From Branchiostoma floridae (lineage: Eukaryota > Chordata > Leptocardii > Amphioxiformes > Branchiostomatidae): a DNA stretch of 64,000 nt. The notes under the pieces were generated by a model. That model was not told where the DNA came from and ran no database searches. It saw nothing but the letters and a program-made list of their open reading frames with translations. Where the stretch lies: the NCBI RefSeq assembly GCF_000003815.2, contig NC_049989.1, positions 1,014,725 through 1,078,724 on the forward strand, read 5' to 3'. The stretch's first letter is position 1. Each line of letters begins with the position of its first letter. A program made the translations under genes and the position numbers. Below are positions 33,111 through 45,419 of the stretch, one piece after another.

Positions 33111-35870
33111 CTAGAAAGGCCGACATTTGCTTAGGAGCAAATACAGCATATTTCAGCCATAGCTTTTCCCATACAACATTTAACTGTCTCAAATAACCCC
33201 TGCTCGAAAATGGAACATTTAGGGGCACACCCCAGTTTCTCGCCCCCATTGAAACGTATAGTTAAGAGACTATTTTCAACGACGCCGTATTTCCAAACAA
33301 AATTTTCCCCGGGAACTACACCTATACAGTATACAGGAAGTAAAAATGTACCATCTGGTCTAACATATCTGATTTGCAAGAAAATTGTAGGACCTAAAAT
33401 CTCACAATATCCTAATGAATTTCGAAAGCCCGTAGCGATGACATTATCGGTCAAGCTGCCCGGGGTGCTTCACTGTTTGCGTCCTCGGAGCGATACCCGG
33501 AAGCCAAGATGTGTCGACAAAAACTTACCAAAAACAACATATAGGGGTCGAAGTTTATACTTGCAGCGGATCCGCTACGCTAATTTTACAAGACGTGCCC
33601 AACCCGATTCGCATGTGGGAAATGTTGTTATACGTGTCGTTACCATGACAACAGCCTTGGCTGCAGTCTTTAGATATACCGATTGGACAGGGCGTGCCAC
33701 TTTATGCGAAAAATCGAATTAACTTGCGACCAATCACAGCCAGCAGCAGCTCCAACAAAGGCGGTAACATAACGTCAATCAAGAAGAGGCACGAAACTTT
33801 GCGAAAATAAACCGAGAAACTGCGATGTTTGGCACTGGATAACATACACAAGTATCTCGCTAAGGCGTCGACCTGTCAAGAAGTGGACGACGCGGAAACT
33901 ATTGCTTCTACTACAACTAAGTTGAGGGACAACGACAAGGGGCAGCGGTGCAGTCAGGGCTGACACCGATCGCGAGGAAACGATGCCAAGGCCGCGGTGG
34001 ACGGCTCGACTGTCGAGTCCGTCTAAAATCCAATAAAAATGGCGCGAATGGCTTCGTCACATCGGAGACGAGTGGTGGGTGACGTGTGTTTACAGTTTGC
34101 ACCAGGAGAAAAACATTCTTTAACGCTTCCTTTGTCGATAGTTTTTTATGAACTAGCATATGAACTAACCAAGGAGCTTTTATCTGATATCTGATAAAAG
34201 CTCCTTGAACTAACGTGTCGGATTCGTCATAAATTCCAATTTCACGTTAAATGCATTTTAAATCGTACAAGGTCCGGGTGATTCCGATCGGAGTTTGCAG
34301 GCATTGCAAATTAGAATCGTGAATAAAAGTGAATGCTACCGAATAAATAGTATCATAACATTTCTTTTGTCATGCTTGTTCATTTGCTTACGCGCCTTCA
34401 ACAATAAAAGTGGCATAATACAGACATAAAGTTATCATGTTGCTGCAACATCGTGCTGGCAAAATGTATATGTTTATTCATATAAACAGTTCAAAACATT
34501 TACAGTTCAAAACATTCTAACGATAAATATTGATGAGAAAATAACCATTCTCGTCATTGTTAAACTTACTTATGAAATCTAAACTGGCCAATTTTCCCGC
34601 GATTTCCGCCAAGTAACATTTCCTCGATTGTCTCAACTTACCCTGCCAAAGTCAAATCTGCCGAAAATGATTGATATTGCTACGCGGAATGTTGGCAAAT
34701 TCATCGACAAAGACATGTACTCTGACGTTCAAGGAACGCGTACCTTCTGCTACCGTCCAAATGACCTTGTCGTTAACTCCAAATCCTCGCAAAAAAACTA
34801 TTTTATAATTATATACATGTATATAAAACCGGGCGTAAGGTGACATTCGTCCGCTGTGTTGTCAAGATATGCACGTGTTTCTATATACACGGGGTTGGAA
34901 GGCCCCGCTATTGAATATTAAACTTCGTCTTCCTTTTCGCTGATTGGCTGGCTCGTTAAATTCATTTGACTTGCACGTGCGGGGCTCTGCGGGGTGACGT
35001 CACGGCAAAAGAAAACCAATTTTCCCTCAGAAAAGTGCTGAAATTTACTGTATATAGTAAAGCGCTGGTTGCAAGTTAGCAATTTACGTGTTTGTAAGTC
35101 CGTGAGATTTCTGAAACAACAGCAGTTCTGTGATAAACGGAACCTTCTAAAAACGTACGGAGCTAACAGCGCAGGGAAAATATACCATCGCATCACAGAA
35201 ATGCCCCTAAAAACTGATACAATAAGCCTTCTGAATAGCCCAAAGTGCAAAAGTTTCCCCCAACGGGGCTCTGCCCCTGGACCCTGCCGGGCCGGGGCCT
35301 TCGGCGTTCTTCGGTGGACCCCGGGCCCCGTGTGCCGACGCTGTAAAAAATTCTGGCGGGAACACTGCAGTATATACGGAATCGTGAGGCCCCGCTTATG
35401 AATATTAATTAGCCTTCGCCCTCTTCGCGCACAGGTGTGGGCTCCGTGCGGGGTCACGGAAGGTCACGTCAGGAGGCCAAAAGAAAACAAATTTCCCATC
35501 AGAAAAGTGCCAAAATTAATCATTTTAAAGTAGTTTATGTCAAACTTTTACTTGGATCATTTTACCAACTATCTAATGCCTATCTACACCAAATTTCAGC
35601 TCATTCGGTTATAATACCAGGGTACAGGGGGCCCAAATATACAGTTTTGGTCTTAAGATGACCCAAAAACCTTAATAAAATCATTTTAGAGACAGATATG
35701 GGAAAAATGAAAAAAACGCCCGAGGGTATTGGCCCACTCTACCCTTGTGCCAAATTTCAAGTCATTCGGTTGAGGAACAACGGAGATACCGTGTTCTGAA
35801 GATTTGACAGGAGAAAGAAACATTACGAATACAATATATTTCACCATACCTATGGTATGGCTGAAATATA
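33111..35870. mobile_element. Dispersed element F, copy 2
   Basis: Same left end (CTAGAAAGGCCGACATTTGC) and right end (TATGGTATGGCTGAAATATA) as 25106-28427, but with different internal content: most of the 163-bp array is missing and about 1.4 kb near the left is unlike copy 1. It contains the 38-bp palindromic insertion at 34170. The minus ORFs at 33131-33454 and 34918-35457 have no recognised domain. Confidence 0.6.
34163..34214. mobile_element. 38-bp palindromic insertion with 7-bp TSD
   Basis: Element 34170-34207 has 15-bp perfect arms CAAGGAGCTTTTATC / GATAAAAGCTCCTTG around an 8-bp spacer, and perfect direct repeats AACTAAC on both sides (34163-34169, 34208-34214). It equals the 2980-3006 element plus 11 central bases. 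Confidence 0.8.
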
Positions 35871-36333
35871 AAAATTCAGTCATCAAAATTTGACCACTCT
35901 CAGGCAACTACCGATGGAGCGCCATGAGTTTGAGCGCTAGAAAAAGCGTACCGTGTTGGGGCACCTCCCGTTACATATATATGTTTTGTCTTTTTGTGAC
36001 CTTAGATCGGTTGGGCAAAAATGTACAATAAAGGTTTCATTCATTCAATATTCGGAAGTGTTAACTAAATATTTCTCAGTATACCGTGTACGGCATGGGC
36101 AGTTACACTTCCAGGTAATACAAACACAGTAAGTAGTCCATGGGCCAGAGGAAAAATTGGTACCTCCGAGGTGGCAAATTCTCCTTGCTATTTTTGAATA
36201 GTAGAAGGCTTGTGGCATATATTTTGACGTGATAGCCATTCTGGTATGGTAGCTTTCTACCGGCTACCAGCCTTCAAACCTATCACCACCTAAATGATCT
36301 GATACTGAAGCTGCCTCTCCCTACCCCCGGCAG
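35871..36333. other. Upstream of secreted-protein exon
   Basis: Ends at the splice acceptor at 36333. A possible retroelement 3' tail (TACAATAAAGGTTTCATTC, then ATTC repeats) lies at 36020-36055. Confidence 0.35.
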
Positions 36334-36971
36334 GTACCGTTCCAATCGCCATGTTGGTCATCGCTAGGGCATGTTTCCTGCTCCTGTTGTGTCTCAGCCA
36401 GGCCGTACATGCCACACCACCGGTACAGAACGCTAACCGAGACATCTCTCCTAGATACCACCGCCCACCACATGTACTTCTGGCTGGAAGTCATGGTCAT
36501 CACTCCACTGTTACAAACATCAGCCGTAGCCGGGGAACCAGGAACCATGACCGAGGTTTACAGAAGCCGAACTTGATGCTGAACTTGAACTTGCTGAAAG
36601 GACAGGTGTCGGCCTCAGTCGATACAACCTTCCGCTCTCTCAGCTGTGACGTCACTGTGTGGTGTAAAGGCGGGAAGGAGAACTCGTGTTCGTGTGGAGA
36701 AGACCGTCTGCGCACGTGCGCCCTCCCCATGGCACGGATCACACACAAGTCCTGGGCACAGTATGACCCCATGACGCTATTCTGTGTGGGAGTCGAGCTC
36801 GCATCCGCCCAAAACGGCACCAACTACGAACTGTTGACCCGCTGCAAGACCAGAGGTGTCGGGAAAGTCAAATACAGAGTTTATGTCAAAAGGGAAGACA
36901 AGAATGCCGCGCTGAACGAAGCCCAACCAACTGTCCGCTACCGAGCATGCTTGGAGCCACTTCAGGATTAA
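36334..36971 (+). CDS. Secreted cysteine-rich protein, unrecognised
   Basis: 206-aa ORF from ATG 36351 to TAA 36969-36971, in an exon opened by a strong acceptor (CTACCCCCGGCAG|GTACC), so a 5'-UTR exon is expected upstream. Residues 1-21 form a signal peptide (ARACFLLLLCLSQAVHA), so the product should enter the secretory pathway. The mature part has a basic, His/Arg-rich N-terminal third, then a compact C-terminal domain (about 80-206) with eight cysteines (SCDVTVWC, NSCSC, RTC, FCVG, TRCK, YRAC), enough for four disulfides. There are two N-glycosylation sequons (NIS, NGT). Pro/Gly content is modest and beta-strand-like alternation is frequent in the last third. I do not recognise the family; a cytokine-like or receptor-like fold is only a guess. 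There is no transmembrane segment or GPI-like tail. It lies 1.6 kb upstream of the methyltransferase on the same strand. Confidence 0.65.
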
Positions 36972-38538
36972 GTTGTTATCAATTCCCTTTAGACACGTCA
37001 GACATAGGTCACGGGGACACGTAGGGTTGAAGAGATATTTGCTGTGAACATCCTTGAATGATCCATTACTCCCCATATCACCTCCTGTATATGTAATTGT
37101 ACATCACGTTACTCAATCAGCTACATCGTTCAGAATATATAACGTTATCAGTAGTAGCATTAGTATTGAACACGTAACTAAATACCATCATGATGATAGT
37201 ACGGGCAATATCAAAGACACGGCAGTAAAGGGCGTGTAAAACACATGTACTGCAATAGTATAGGTAAAGTAGGATACCATAGTACAAGAAATGCTTAATT
37301 TACACCGAAAGTTTTCGCAATGTGTTTTGTATACATTGTCATTTCTTGAAGAATTATGGAAATGAGATTTGCTTGAATCATAGAATACGATGCATGGATG
37401 AAAGCGGCCTCTACCGATCATCTCTTAGACGACAGTACAGCATAACATGTATTGGGTATGGATTCGAATAGTAGAAACAGCAAATAGAAGATCTCATTCC
37501 TCCGTGAAAAGAGACTTGTTTGTGAACTTCTTGTTTTATTCATTGTTGTATTTTTTCGATGATTCTGTGTGCATCTTGACACTAGCTCTTACAAGGCAAC
37601 AGGCATCACTAGCAGGAAATTGAAGACAAGAAATGGGATAGCGTTGACATTTCATAACCAACTGTGGGACCTGTGACCTAACTTCCTGTCAGTGGTTCCG
37701 ACGTGCCTATCATATAGCAGGTGTGGAAACACAAACAGACGGACACACCCAACAAGACGTGGCAAATCTCTCACATACTTCATGGCTACGCAAATGTAAT
37801 ACAACCATATCCACTCCAAACTGTGCACATGCTAGCCTCACGCACATGCAATGTACGGGTTCCTCAACTTCATATGGCCAAGTCAACCATTCCGCCTTGC
37901 CAGTCTCCGGTTACACCATTTACCTCCTCACATCCTAACTTCGGACACACTCCAACCAAACAGGCACATCGAAAACATATGGTACTTGCCTGTTATTAGC
38001 TAGGGTTAACTTTTACCTAATCAGTTTCTAGCTGCATTGGGGATTTCATGCGCGGTAATAGCACGATTGAAAATTGATGCGCGCGCGGATGTCATCCATA
38101 TAATCATATCAACATGGCCACCATGGTTACCATCAGATGGGTAACGCTGGAAAGGCATCACGGGAATCACAAGAATGCCGGCACCATGATATATGTCATA
38201 GATTACCGCGCCCAGTTTCTGAAAATAGCTGGCCGCTTCTGACCGGAACGGCTGACGCGGTCACGTCTACAACAGCTTTGGGGGTCCTTTGGGTCAGCTT
38301 CAATCCAAACTATGACATATATATATATAGTGAGTGTAGTTCGTCGATATCGTTGCATGAACTTTCCGCAATCATTTTAGAAGTCTGTCGATTTAAGTAA
38401 CATGTGGTCTCATTCAACCGTCAGAACGACTGTCTCTGTCATAATTGTCACTGCCAACTACTACGGCCTACAGACTCGTGTTGTGTCCAACAAAAACTGT
38501 CCCAGTGAATTTACTGGTGGATCAGGAAGATCAGAAAT
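36972..38538. other. 3' region of secreted gene to methyltransferase start
   Basis: No clear AATAAA for the upstream gene was found. An isolated family C MITE end lies at about 38085-38115. ORFs at 37721-37999 and 38137-38400 lack recognisable domains. The 5' UTR of the methyltransferase should lie just before 38539. Confidence 0.35.
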
Positions 38539-41500
38539 ATGGACGAAGATGATTCCAACTCGGAGCAACACCAGAGGTAGGTACAATAAAGTAATTTATA
38601 AAGGTACAAGGGGAGATCAATGAGTTCTCGTCCTCACCCAGAAATAATGAGCACAACTCGAAGTAGGCACCACTTCGAAGTATGAAGCCCTTTATTAATA
38701 TCCTCCAAATTTTAATTCATTTTAGTCGTAACTTTCAAGGCAACGTCTTTTTTGAAAATCAGTAGGTAAGTGGCGAGGGAAACAAGGGTGAACTGTGATC
38801 AGACATGTGTGGGCCGAGTTCCCCATGCCCTAAATTCTTTGATGACATTGCCAAAATGTTCGATTAAGGATTCCCTTCGTATTTCAAGTAGAAAAAAGTG
38901 ACTCAGCAGAGCAAGTTGACCCGCACAGCACAGGTCACACCGCCACGGCTCAATTGTCTTCTCTCTTACCTGCCGTTACTGGATGTCGCCTGCAAAGTAT
39001 AGTAATTTTAGTACTCATTTATAAAAGACGTTACACTTTACACCTATGCTTCCAAATTTGACTTGTGCACCTTTTTTCTGGGTCAGGCCGAGAACTTACT
39101 GATCACCCTTCGTAGCCTTTTGAGGCCGAAGGGGCAGTGGGCTGTTCAAATATCCACTGTGTCTAGAAAACGGTATAGTGGAGCCCATCCCTCTCCTTTC
39201 ACAGAATTTTACCTCCTAAACCGAAGTCAGGTACCCATTTTTACAGCCGAGTGGAGTAAGGAAAGTCGTGTCAAGTGTCGAGGACATGGTACCAACATGT
39301 CAAAGTCAATCAAAAGTCTTCCATAAAATCTTGAAATATCCGTACAGCCATACAAACTATTCAGATTACACATTGTAATCTTGTAAGGCCTGTGCATTAT
39401 AATGTGCTGCAACTCGTGTGCCTCCTGTGAAACGGTGTGTATTCCACGGAGGTAACAAAACAAGGTTCCAAAGAACGCGTTCTTACCAGTTTGAATATCT
39501 AACGTTGGACCATGAAGATAAGAAAAAAAAAGTTAGGTCGTTTTAAATGAAAAAATAGCACAAATGACCTCAAATCTGTGCAGACAAATATGCTGTCTCG
39601 GGATTCTCGACGCCATGTTTGTCATGAGTGACATGAACTCGTTCTGCACTTTACAACCCGGTAAGATGTATCATGACAGGGACATCAGATAACGGCAGTT
39701 TCGTTTAAAGATCCTATAATTGTCGATCTGATGTCAAGTTGTACATTGCTTACATGGACTTCACTGTCTCGTTTCTGTTTCTACAGCCCTGAACTGACGA
39801 AAGAAACCTTCCACGTGGCCGGAAAGGATTTGCAAATATATAAAGCGCCCAAGTTCGATAGTAAGTTCACATTGTGTGTGTATATCCACAACATCATCAG
39901 GATTGCAATGTTGTATTTCGCATTTAGATCCTAACTTGATCACTGTATCTCTTCTAAGATGGATATATCAGTAGCCTAGTTCGCTAGAGCATGTTTGATC
40001 AGCATTTCTTGTTCTGTGGAATCTCAGGTGGAGTTTCTGGCACCTTTTTGACGGGGCAAAGTCTATGGCCATCTGCTAAAGTAAGTAACTTGTTACTCCA
40101 GTATGTTCGAGTTAAGGACTATGTATCGTATGTAGACAAGCTTCAATGTCATACTGAAAAGAAAGTAAGAAATTTGAAATCTAAGGAAGTTACTACGTGA
40201 AGCACTGTGTCTATGGTTCATTTCGAAGCTAGAAACATTAACCATATGTGATCATATGTTTCTGCTGCCAGTTTTGTCACATCGTTGAATACAACACAGA
40301 AGTCAGGTGTACCATGTTTAGAGCATGCTAAGCATTTGCAAGCAAATGTCAAATGTTTACCTTCATATTGTCTACCCTAACATTTCTAACAGGAAGGGTT
40401 AAGTGTTAGTTGCAGATGTTGACACAGAATTAGTAAATATTTTTGACCTGTAGGCAAATTTACTGAAGGCCAATGTAGCGGTATACATACCATAAATACC
40501 ATTATGGATTGCATAATTGATTAAGTATATTTACATTTCGCAATTGTGCTGATCTCAAATGTAAAAAGGTTCAAGAAAAACATTTATGGATATTATAATG
40601 CAATTCGTGACTTTTTGTCAGAAATTAAGAATGCGTTTTATAGTCCACCTTTCTTTAATGATTATGCTATGAACATCATCTACCATTATATCTTATGTGA
40701 AACTGTGCATCATTCGCATTTAGAAATACCTAAATGCAAATTCAGAGCATCCTGTACAAGGACGGAATATATTTGGTTATTTCCAACATATGCAATTTGA
40801 AAGAGGCATAACTTATTAATATGGATTCCTCTTAGAAGAAATTTCTTAGAATATCCAATTCTCCTAGGCTGCAGTAAGTCATTGAAAAAAGTTGCAGCTA
40901 GATGTTTCGAAAAATAATTTTTTGTGTCTATATGGGCCCAAATGAGCAAAGCGCAGAGTATTATGAACAGACCCATCGTCGTGCTGGATTTCAAGTTATT
41001 CTTGTTATGGAAGCAAATTGTTCTTCATCCGTTGCTCTTCTTCTTCCTCTTCAAACAAATAAAAACATGTATGTTTCCCTTATGTGAAGGTAAATGTAGA
41101 CACTTTCGATAAAACACCGAAACGCAGTGTCCGCTTGTGAAATGCAAATGAGGACACCAACATGGAAAACTTAACAAATCTCTCCACAAGGACCTGCGCT
41201 GCATAGTATCCAATATGATTCAAATTTACGATTATCAACTTAACCGATAGCCATATCGTCTCTAACTTCCCTTCTCGCCGTCAGGTCCTGGCCCTGTATC
41301 TAACTTTGATTGCAGAAACAGTAAAATCCGCATGTGGCGTGCTTGAGCTGGGCTCCGGGCCGGGACTGGTGGGTCTGACGGCGGCTCGGTTAGCTGCAGA
41401 CACCGATGGGAAGGTCATTCTGACAGATCACGAAGAGAGAGTGCTACAAATCACACGGATGAACATTGCTGCCAACTTTCCATCTCAACCTGGTAAGGGG

Positions 41501-43547
41501 CTTAATGCCAGAGGATTCCCCAAAGATATCCTTAATGATATTTCAAAAAAATATTCAAGTTTAAAGACATTTTTCTCATGTAACTACTATAGGGTAACAT
41601 ATCCACTTCCACACTTTATGGTGTTATGGTCATATACCCAAGCAGATCATGATTATCAGATATTGTTTTAAAAAATGCCATGAAACGAAACAAAATCCTA
41701 CGAAATCTACATGACAAGATACTTTTAAGTCAATACTTGAGTATTGAAAGACGGACAGTGCGTGAATCTACAGTAAGGTTTCCTTGCGCAATTCCCGATC
41801 TGTAAATAATCTTTTATTGTTAGTTTGTATGATTTTCTTTACCATGACGCAAACTGCACCTTGACTTCTCTTTTACTGTATCAAAATGAGGTCCCACGGG
41901 GCCTTTTATCATCATCATCATCGTTCAACCATTTTTGATATATTGAAGCAACAATGACATTTGGAACAAGTATACTCATAGCTCCCTGTATCATAGCCTG
42001 TTGTTTATGCCATGCTTGAATGTGCTGAGATCAGGACTGTCCCACTGACAGCCAGTATTGACACGACCATGTTCACTCCTTCATGAAAGACACCCCGCGC
42101 TGTGCGCACCTGAGCTGGGGGGAGAACGTGGAAGAGTTTCGGAAGCAGCACGGACAGTTTGATCTCATCCTTGGCTCGGATGTCGTGTATAAGGAAGACG
42201 CCATCCCCCAGTTATTCCAAACTGTTGGAACTCTTCTCTCTCTAAACGTGAGTACCGTGACGCTGTACCTTTCATTGTAATCGCCAGTCAGGCCGGTTTT
42301 GAAAGGGAATAACTTATGAACGTGATGACGGATCGGCATGATTTTTGGTACGTAGATAACTCGAGTGATGCAACATATGCTTAAATATTAATGATGCAAA
42401 CGGAATTTAATTTTAGAATCAATAAGAAAGTTTACAAACCTGTTCTGTTCCATTGTCGGACTTTTCAAACATATGACATTTGTAACTGAGAAAAAGAAGA
42501 AGACTTATAGATAAACATTATGCAAATGAAAATTTGCATAAAGGTTTGCATAATGAATAAGGATGAATATTATTGGACATTAATCATGGAAATAAGGAAC
42601 TTATTGACAGAAAGTATCAGGAAATGCTTTTTTTGTCTTCTTTCTTGTTTACGTCTGTTTCGGGGGAGGAGATGATCCACTGATATACGTTATGCAAATA
42701 AGGACAAATAAGGAAAAACATTTCGCAAAGTGGCGCAAATCAGTGACAATTGGCGAATATCGGCTATCGTCAGTTTGTCGTGAAATCACGTTTTATCAAA
42801 CGTCATTTTGAATAATTGTAATCATATCATAGATAGTACATCGTTCTTTTCAGTCGATGAAAGTTATTTTGTATCGGTTATGGAGCCAAAACTTGATATT
42901 CTGTGCGCAGCCATTTTGTTTCTAGTGATCACGTATTTTGCCTGTGCGTCGCACATCAGTGTGTGATACCCGCTTTAGGCTACACTGGTTTGGTTTTACG
43001 TCCACGAGCGCTTCGGGTTTTGGCTTTCAAAAGAAAAAGGAAACTAAACTTCCTCTTGATACACATTTCTTCAAAAAGTAAAATGAGTGAATATGACGAA
43101 CATTCTAAAGTGTAACAATGTCCAGGGTATGTTCAATGTGCCCTGATCAGCTATACTATGTTCCAGCTCAACAGAGAAATCTTCTTTGACTGACCACACA
43201 CCAGCAATTAACTATATAATTTATCTATATTGATTATTTTGCCGACTTTTGTTCTTGTTTTATGGCGACGTCTTTTAGAGTATTAGGCCAGGTTTTTGTC
43301 ATCAATTTTAAATATTACCGTTGAATTTTTTTAGGACTCGTCCAGTTTTCTGCTGGCCTACGACACCAGAGGAGGCTGGCTAGATGAACATGTCGATCGG
43401 CACTCCGAACAGGCGGGTCTGGAGAGGGAGGACATTGCGTTAGCAGACATCCCGGCCTGTCGGCAGCTACTGGGGAGTATAGAGTGGGACTATCCACTCA
43501 ACACAAATCTGAGACTGATAAAGTTCACGAAAAAAGGAGAGAGATAA
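38539..43547 (+). CDS. METTL21-like protein-lysine methyltransferase
   Basis: Complete gene, 247 aa, from six exons: 38539-38576, 39787-39860, 40028-40080, 41285-41492, 42090-42247, 43335-43547. All junctions are GT-AG and keep frame (phases 2, 1, 0, 1, 0). The product belongs to the seven-beta-strand methyltransferase 16 family, whose METTL21-type members transfer methyl from S-adenosylmethionine to lysines of chaperones and elongation factors. N-terminal FHVAGKDLQIYKAP leads to TGQSLWPSAKVLALYL, the family's W-x-A-x-x-L-x-x-YL helix. Motif I LELGSGPGLVGL (about 74-85) binds SAM, and VILTDHEERVL follows with the acidic post-I residue. LSWGE (132-136) and FDLILGSDVVY (148-158) are the family's WG and substrate-side motifs; SDVVY corresponds to (A/S)DVVY. 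The C-terminal exon supplies the last strands (FLLAYDTR...LRLIKFTKK). Which METTL21 paralogue it is cannot be settled by eye. Confidence in the first, 38-bp coding exon is lower than in the others. Confidence 0.88.
39155..39330 (-). mobile_element. SINE fragment in methyltransferase intron 1
   Basis: GTGGAGCCCATCCCTCTCC, ACCTCCTAAACCGAAGTCAG and GAAAGTCGTGTCAAG are the inverse of the SINE body at 14325-14510. The tRNA-like head is missing. Confidence 0.6.
41285..41492 (+). CDS. Methyltransferase exon 4, SAM-binding core
   Basis: Carries motif I and the post-I acidic loop. Acceptor CTCGCCGTCAG|GTC, donor CCTG|GTAAGG, leaving phase 1. The apparent ATG-initiated ORF at 41306 is only the internal part of this exon reading on into the intron. 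Confidence 0.9.
42090..42247 (+). CDS. Methyltransferase exon 5, SDVVY motif
   Basis: Acceptor TTCATGAAAG|AC completes the split Asp codon, and the donor is CTAAAC|GTGAGT. Encodes WGENVEEF and the SDVVY substrate-side motif. Confidence 0.9.
42275..42385 (+). repeat. Dispersed repeat, family B fragment
   Basis: GAAAGGGAATAACTTATGAA and GACGGATCGGCATGATTTTT match wording at 61870-61925, 62155-62210 and 19880-19910. Lies just after the exon 5 donor. Confidence 0.55.
43335..43547 (+). CDS. Methyltransferase terminal exon
   Basis: Acceptor TTTTTTTAG|GACTCG, 70 codons and stop TAA. Encodes the last two strands and a basic tail (KFTKKGER). Confidence 0.88.
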   Translation, partial: DSSSFLLAYDTRGGWLDEHVDRHSEQAGLEREDIALADIPACRQLLGSIEWDYPLNTNLRLIKFTKKGER

Positions 43548-45415
43548 CAGCGGGTCATTCGTGAGAATGCGTATGCTATGAATACGCAAGACATGTTCAT
43601 TTAGACCTTAAAAAAGGTTGTGTTAATTTTTGGCGACGCCTCAGGGGCGGAGGCATTCTTTACAGTATTACGATCGCTTTGAAAATATTCCAAAAATTGC
43701 ACGAATGCATTCCCTAGGGAATTGTTTTTGAGGTAGCCTTTGCCTGTTTGGTCTTTTGTCAGAACAGAAACGGCCTTTGCTTTTTGGTATCTTAAAGTCA
43801 CATGTTTCGGGCATTTTGCTTCTTTCAGCACAACAAAAACATTGTCATGTTTTATGTACGTTTTTTGGTTTCTGGCAAATGAGAGTTATGTGTTAATATT
43901 ACAACTCTTAATCCCTCTTTTGGTATTCTTTGAGAGAAATAGGAATACCATATTGAAGCTTTAATATTTCAAGTACGTTTTTATTTCACCTGTGAATACA
44001 ATCGTATTTTGAATTTACTATATCTATTTGAAACTATGCTTATTTTTCAAGATGTTTGTAGAAAGCAGAAAAGGCCATAACTGTCCACATTGAAAGAAAC
44101 TAATCATTTCCAAGACAAACTATCCACACAATTACCTATACCTTTATTTCATCAACATACACATCAAACACACGTTTGTCACATCTCAAGACACAAACAT
44201 CGAGAATATAAAAACCTTGCAGAACATGGCAAAGACGCGGTATTCTCATAATTGTGGGTTTACTTATATAACAATGATTCTTGGTAATTCAAGCAAAACA
44301 CATTATATAATTCTGTTGACCTTGTACTAAATTGTTTGCATGCTTATTAGTACCACAAAATTCCTGTAACTATAGAGTGATTGTCAAGCCTGACTACATA
44401 TACATTGACTTCCGTTTCGTTGAGGTGATAGACTGTGTTGCATTTAAAATCTACTGTTACTATTGATCTGACTGTCGGCTAATTTAACTTCATTTCTTGT
44501 GACTGTTGTCGTCATGTTGTCGTCATGTAGAGCTGAAAGAAATAATATTGGACAGATTAGGTCAGGTGTATAGTAATAGTAATAGTAAACACATGTTGAC
44601 GACCTCAAGCAGATTCTTCCATGATCAATATATGTCAAAATGTATGAATCCCTATGGGTTTCTTTGAATTGCTTAGCTGTCAAATGTCTTCTTTCACATA
44701 ATCAATAAATAAAGGTTCGAAAAAAGTGCCCAATCTAATAGATCAACCAACACCCAACATCCAATCATAGGCTTGGATTAGTTTTCAATGTCCCCCAGTG
44801 TTGGTGCCTTTCAGCCCACACGAGCCTTCAAATGTCCGTTTTTCAACCCAGCACTCTACCCACTGTTACCTGTATGACTTTGGATACTGAAACATAATGA
44901 GCAACAATAAGAACAATGGGGTAACAAACCTCGCTGTTCAGGAAAACTCTTCGAACATGCAGCATCTGTCTGTGTAAATTGTTCTCATGACATAGCGGTG
45001 GGATCTGGTTGGGCCATCTTCCCATCCTTCATATGTTGTAACTCCTTGTGAGAGAGAAAAAAAGAAAGATGTGGAATTACTCCCAACTTTTGTTTTACAA
45101 TATTTGCATACATTTGAATCCAGTAGTTATCAGGAAATGTTTGGGATTCACATTGTATGTAATATCCAGTGAAAAAGCTATCTCACACAGCACACCACGT
45201 TTCTGTATTGTTATAGGGTGGCTCTAATCAGGACAATTCCTTAACAGGACTTCTCTAATTGAATGATGTTACATTCTTCATGATGAATCATAAATAGATA
45301 TCTCTTTCTTCTTTATGAAAACAATCTCACGGTTACCGGTCAGCCTGTAAGGTAGCTCATACAGACAACTAACTGGTCAAAGAAACAATTGTTTACTGAA
45401 GATACCTTTCAAAGG
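43548..45415. other. Downstream of methyltransferase
   Basis: No gene recognised. A short repeat (TTTTGGCGACGCCTCAGGGG, about 43630) recurs at about 61745. Overlapping AATAAA motifs occur at 44704-44713, far from the stop codon. Confidence 0.4.
44704..44713 (+). promoter_or_regulatory. Possible distal poly(A) signals
   Basis: Two overlapping AATAAA hexamers (AATAAATAAA) 1.16 kb after the methyltransferase stop. This would imply a long 3' UTR; not shown. Confidence 0.2.
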
Positions 45416-45419
45416 GATT

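Noticed and set aside
33131-33454. 107-aa minus-strand ORF at the left end of element F copy 2
   Set aside because: The homologous region of copy 1 does not keep a comparable frame; no domain recognised.
34918-35457. 179-aa minus-strand ORF
   Set aside because: Lies in the GC-rich part of element F; its wording follows the repeat and has no domain.
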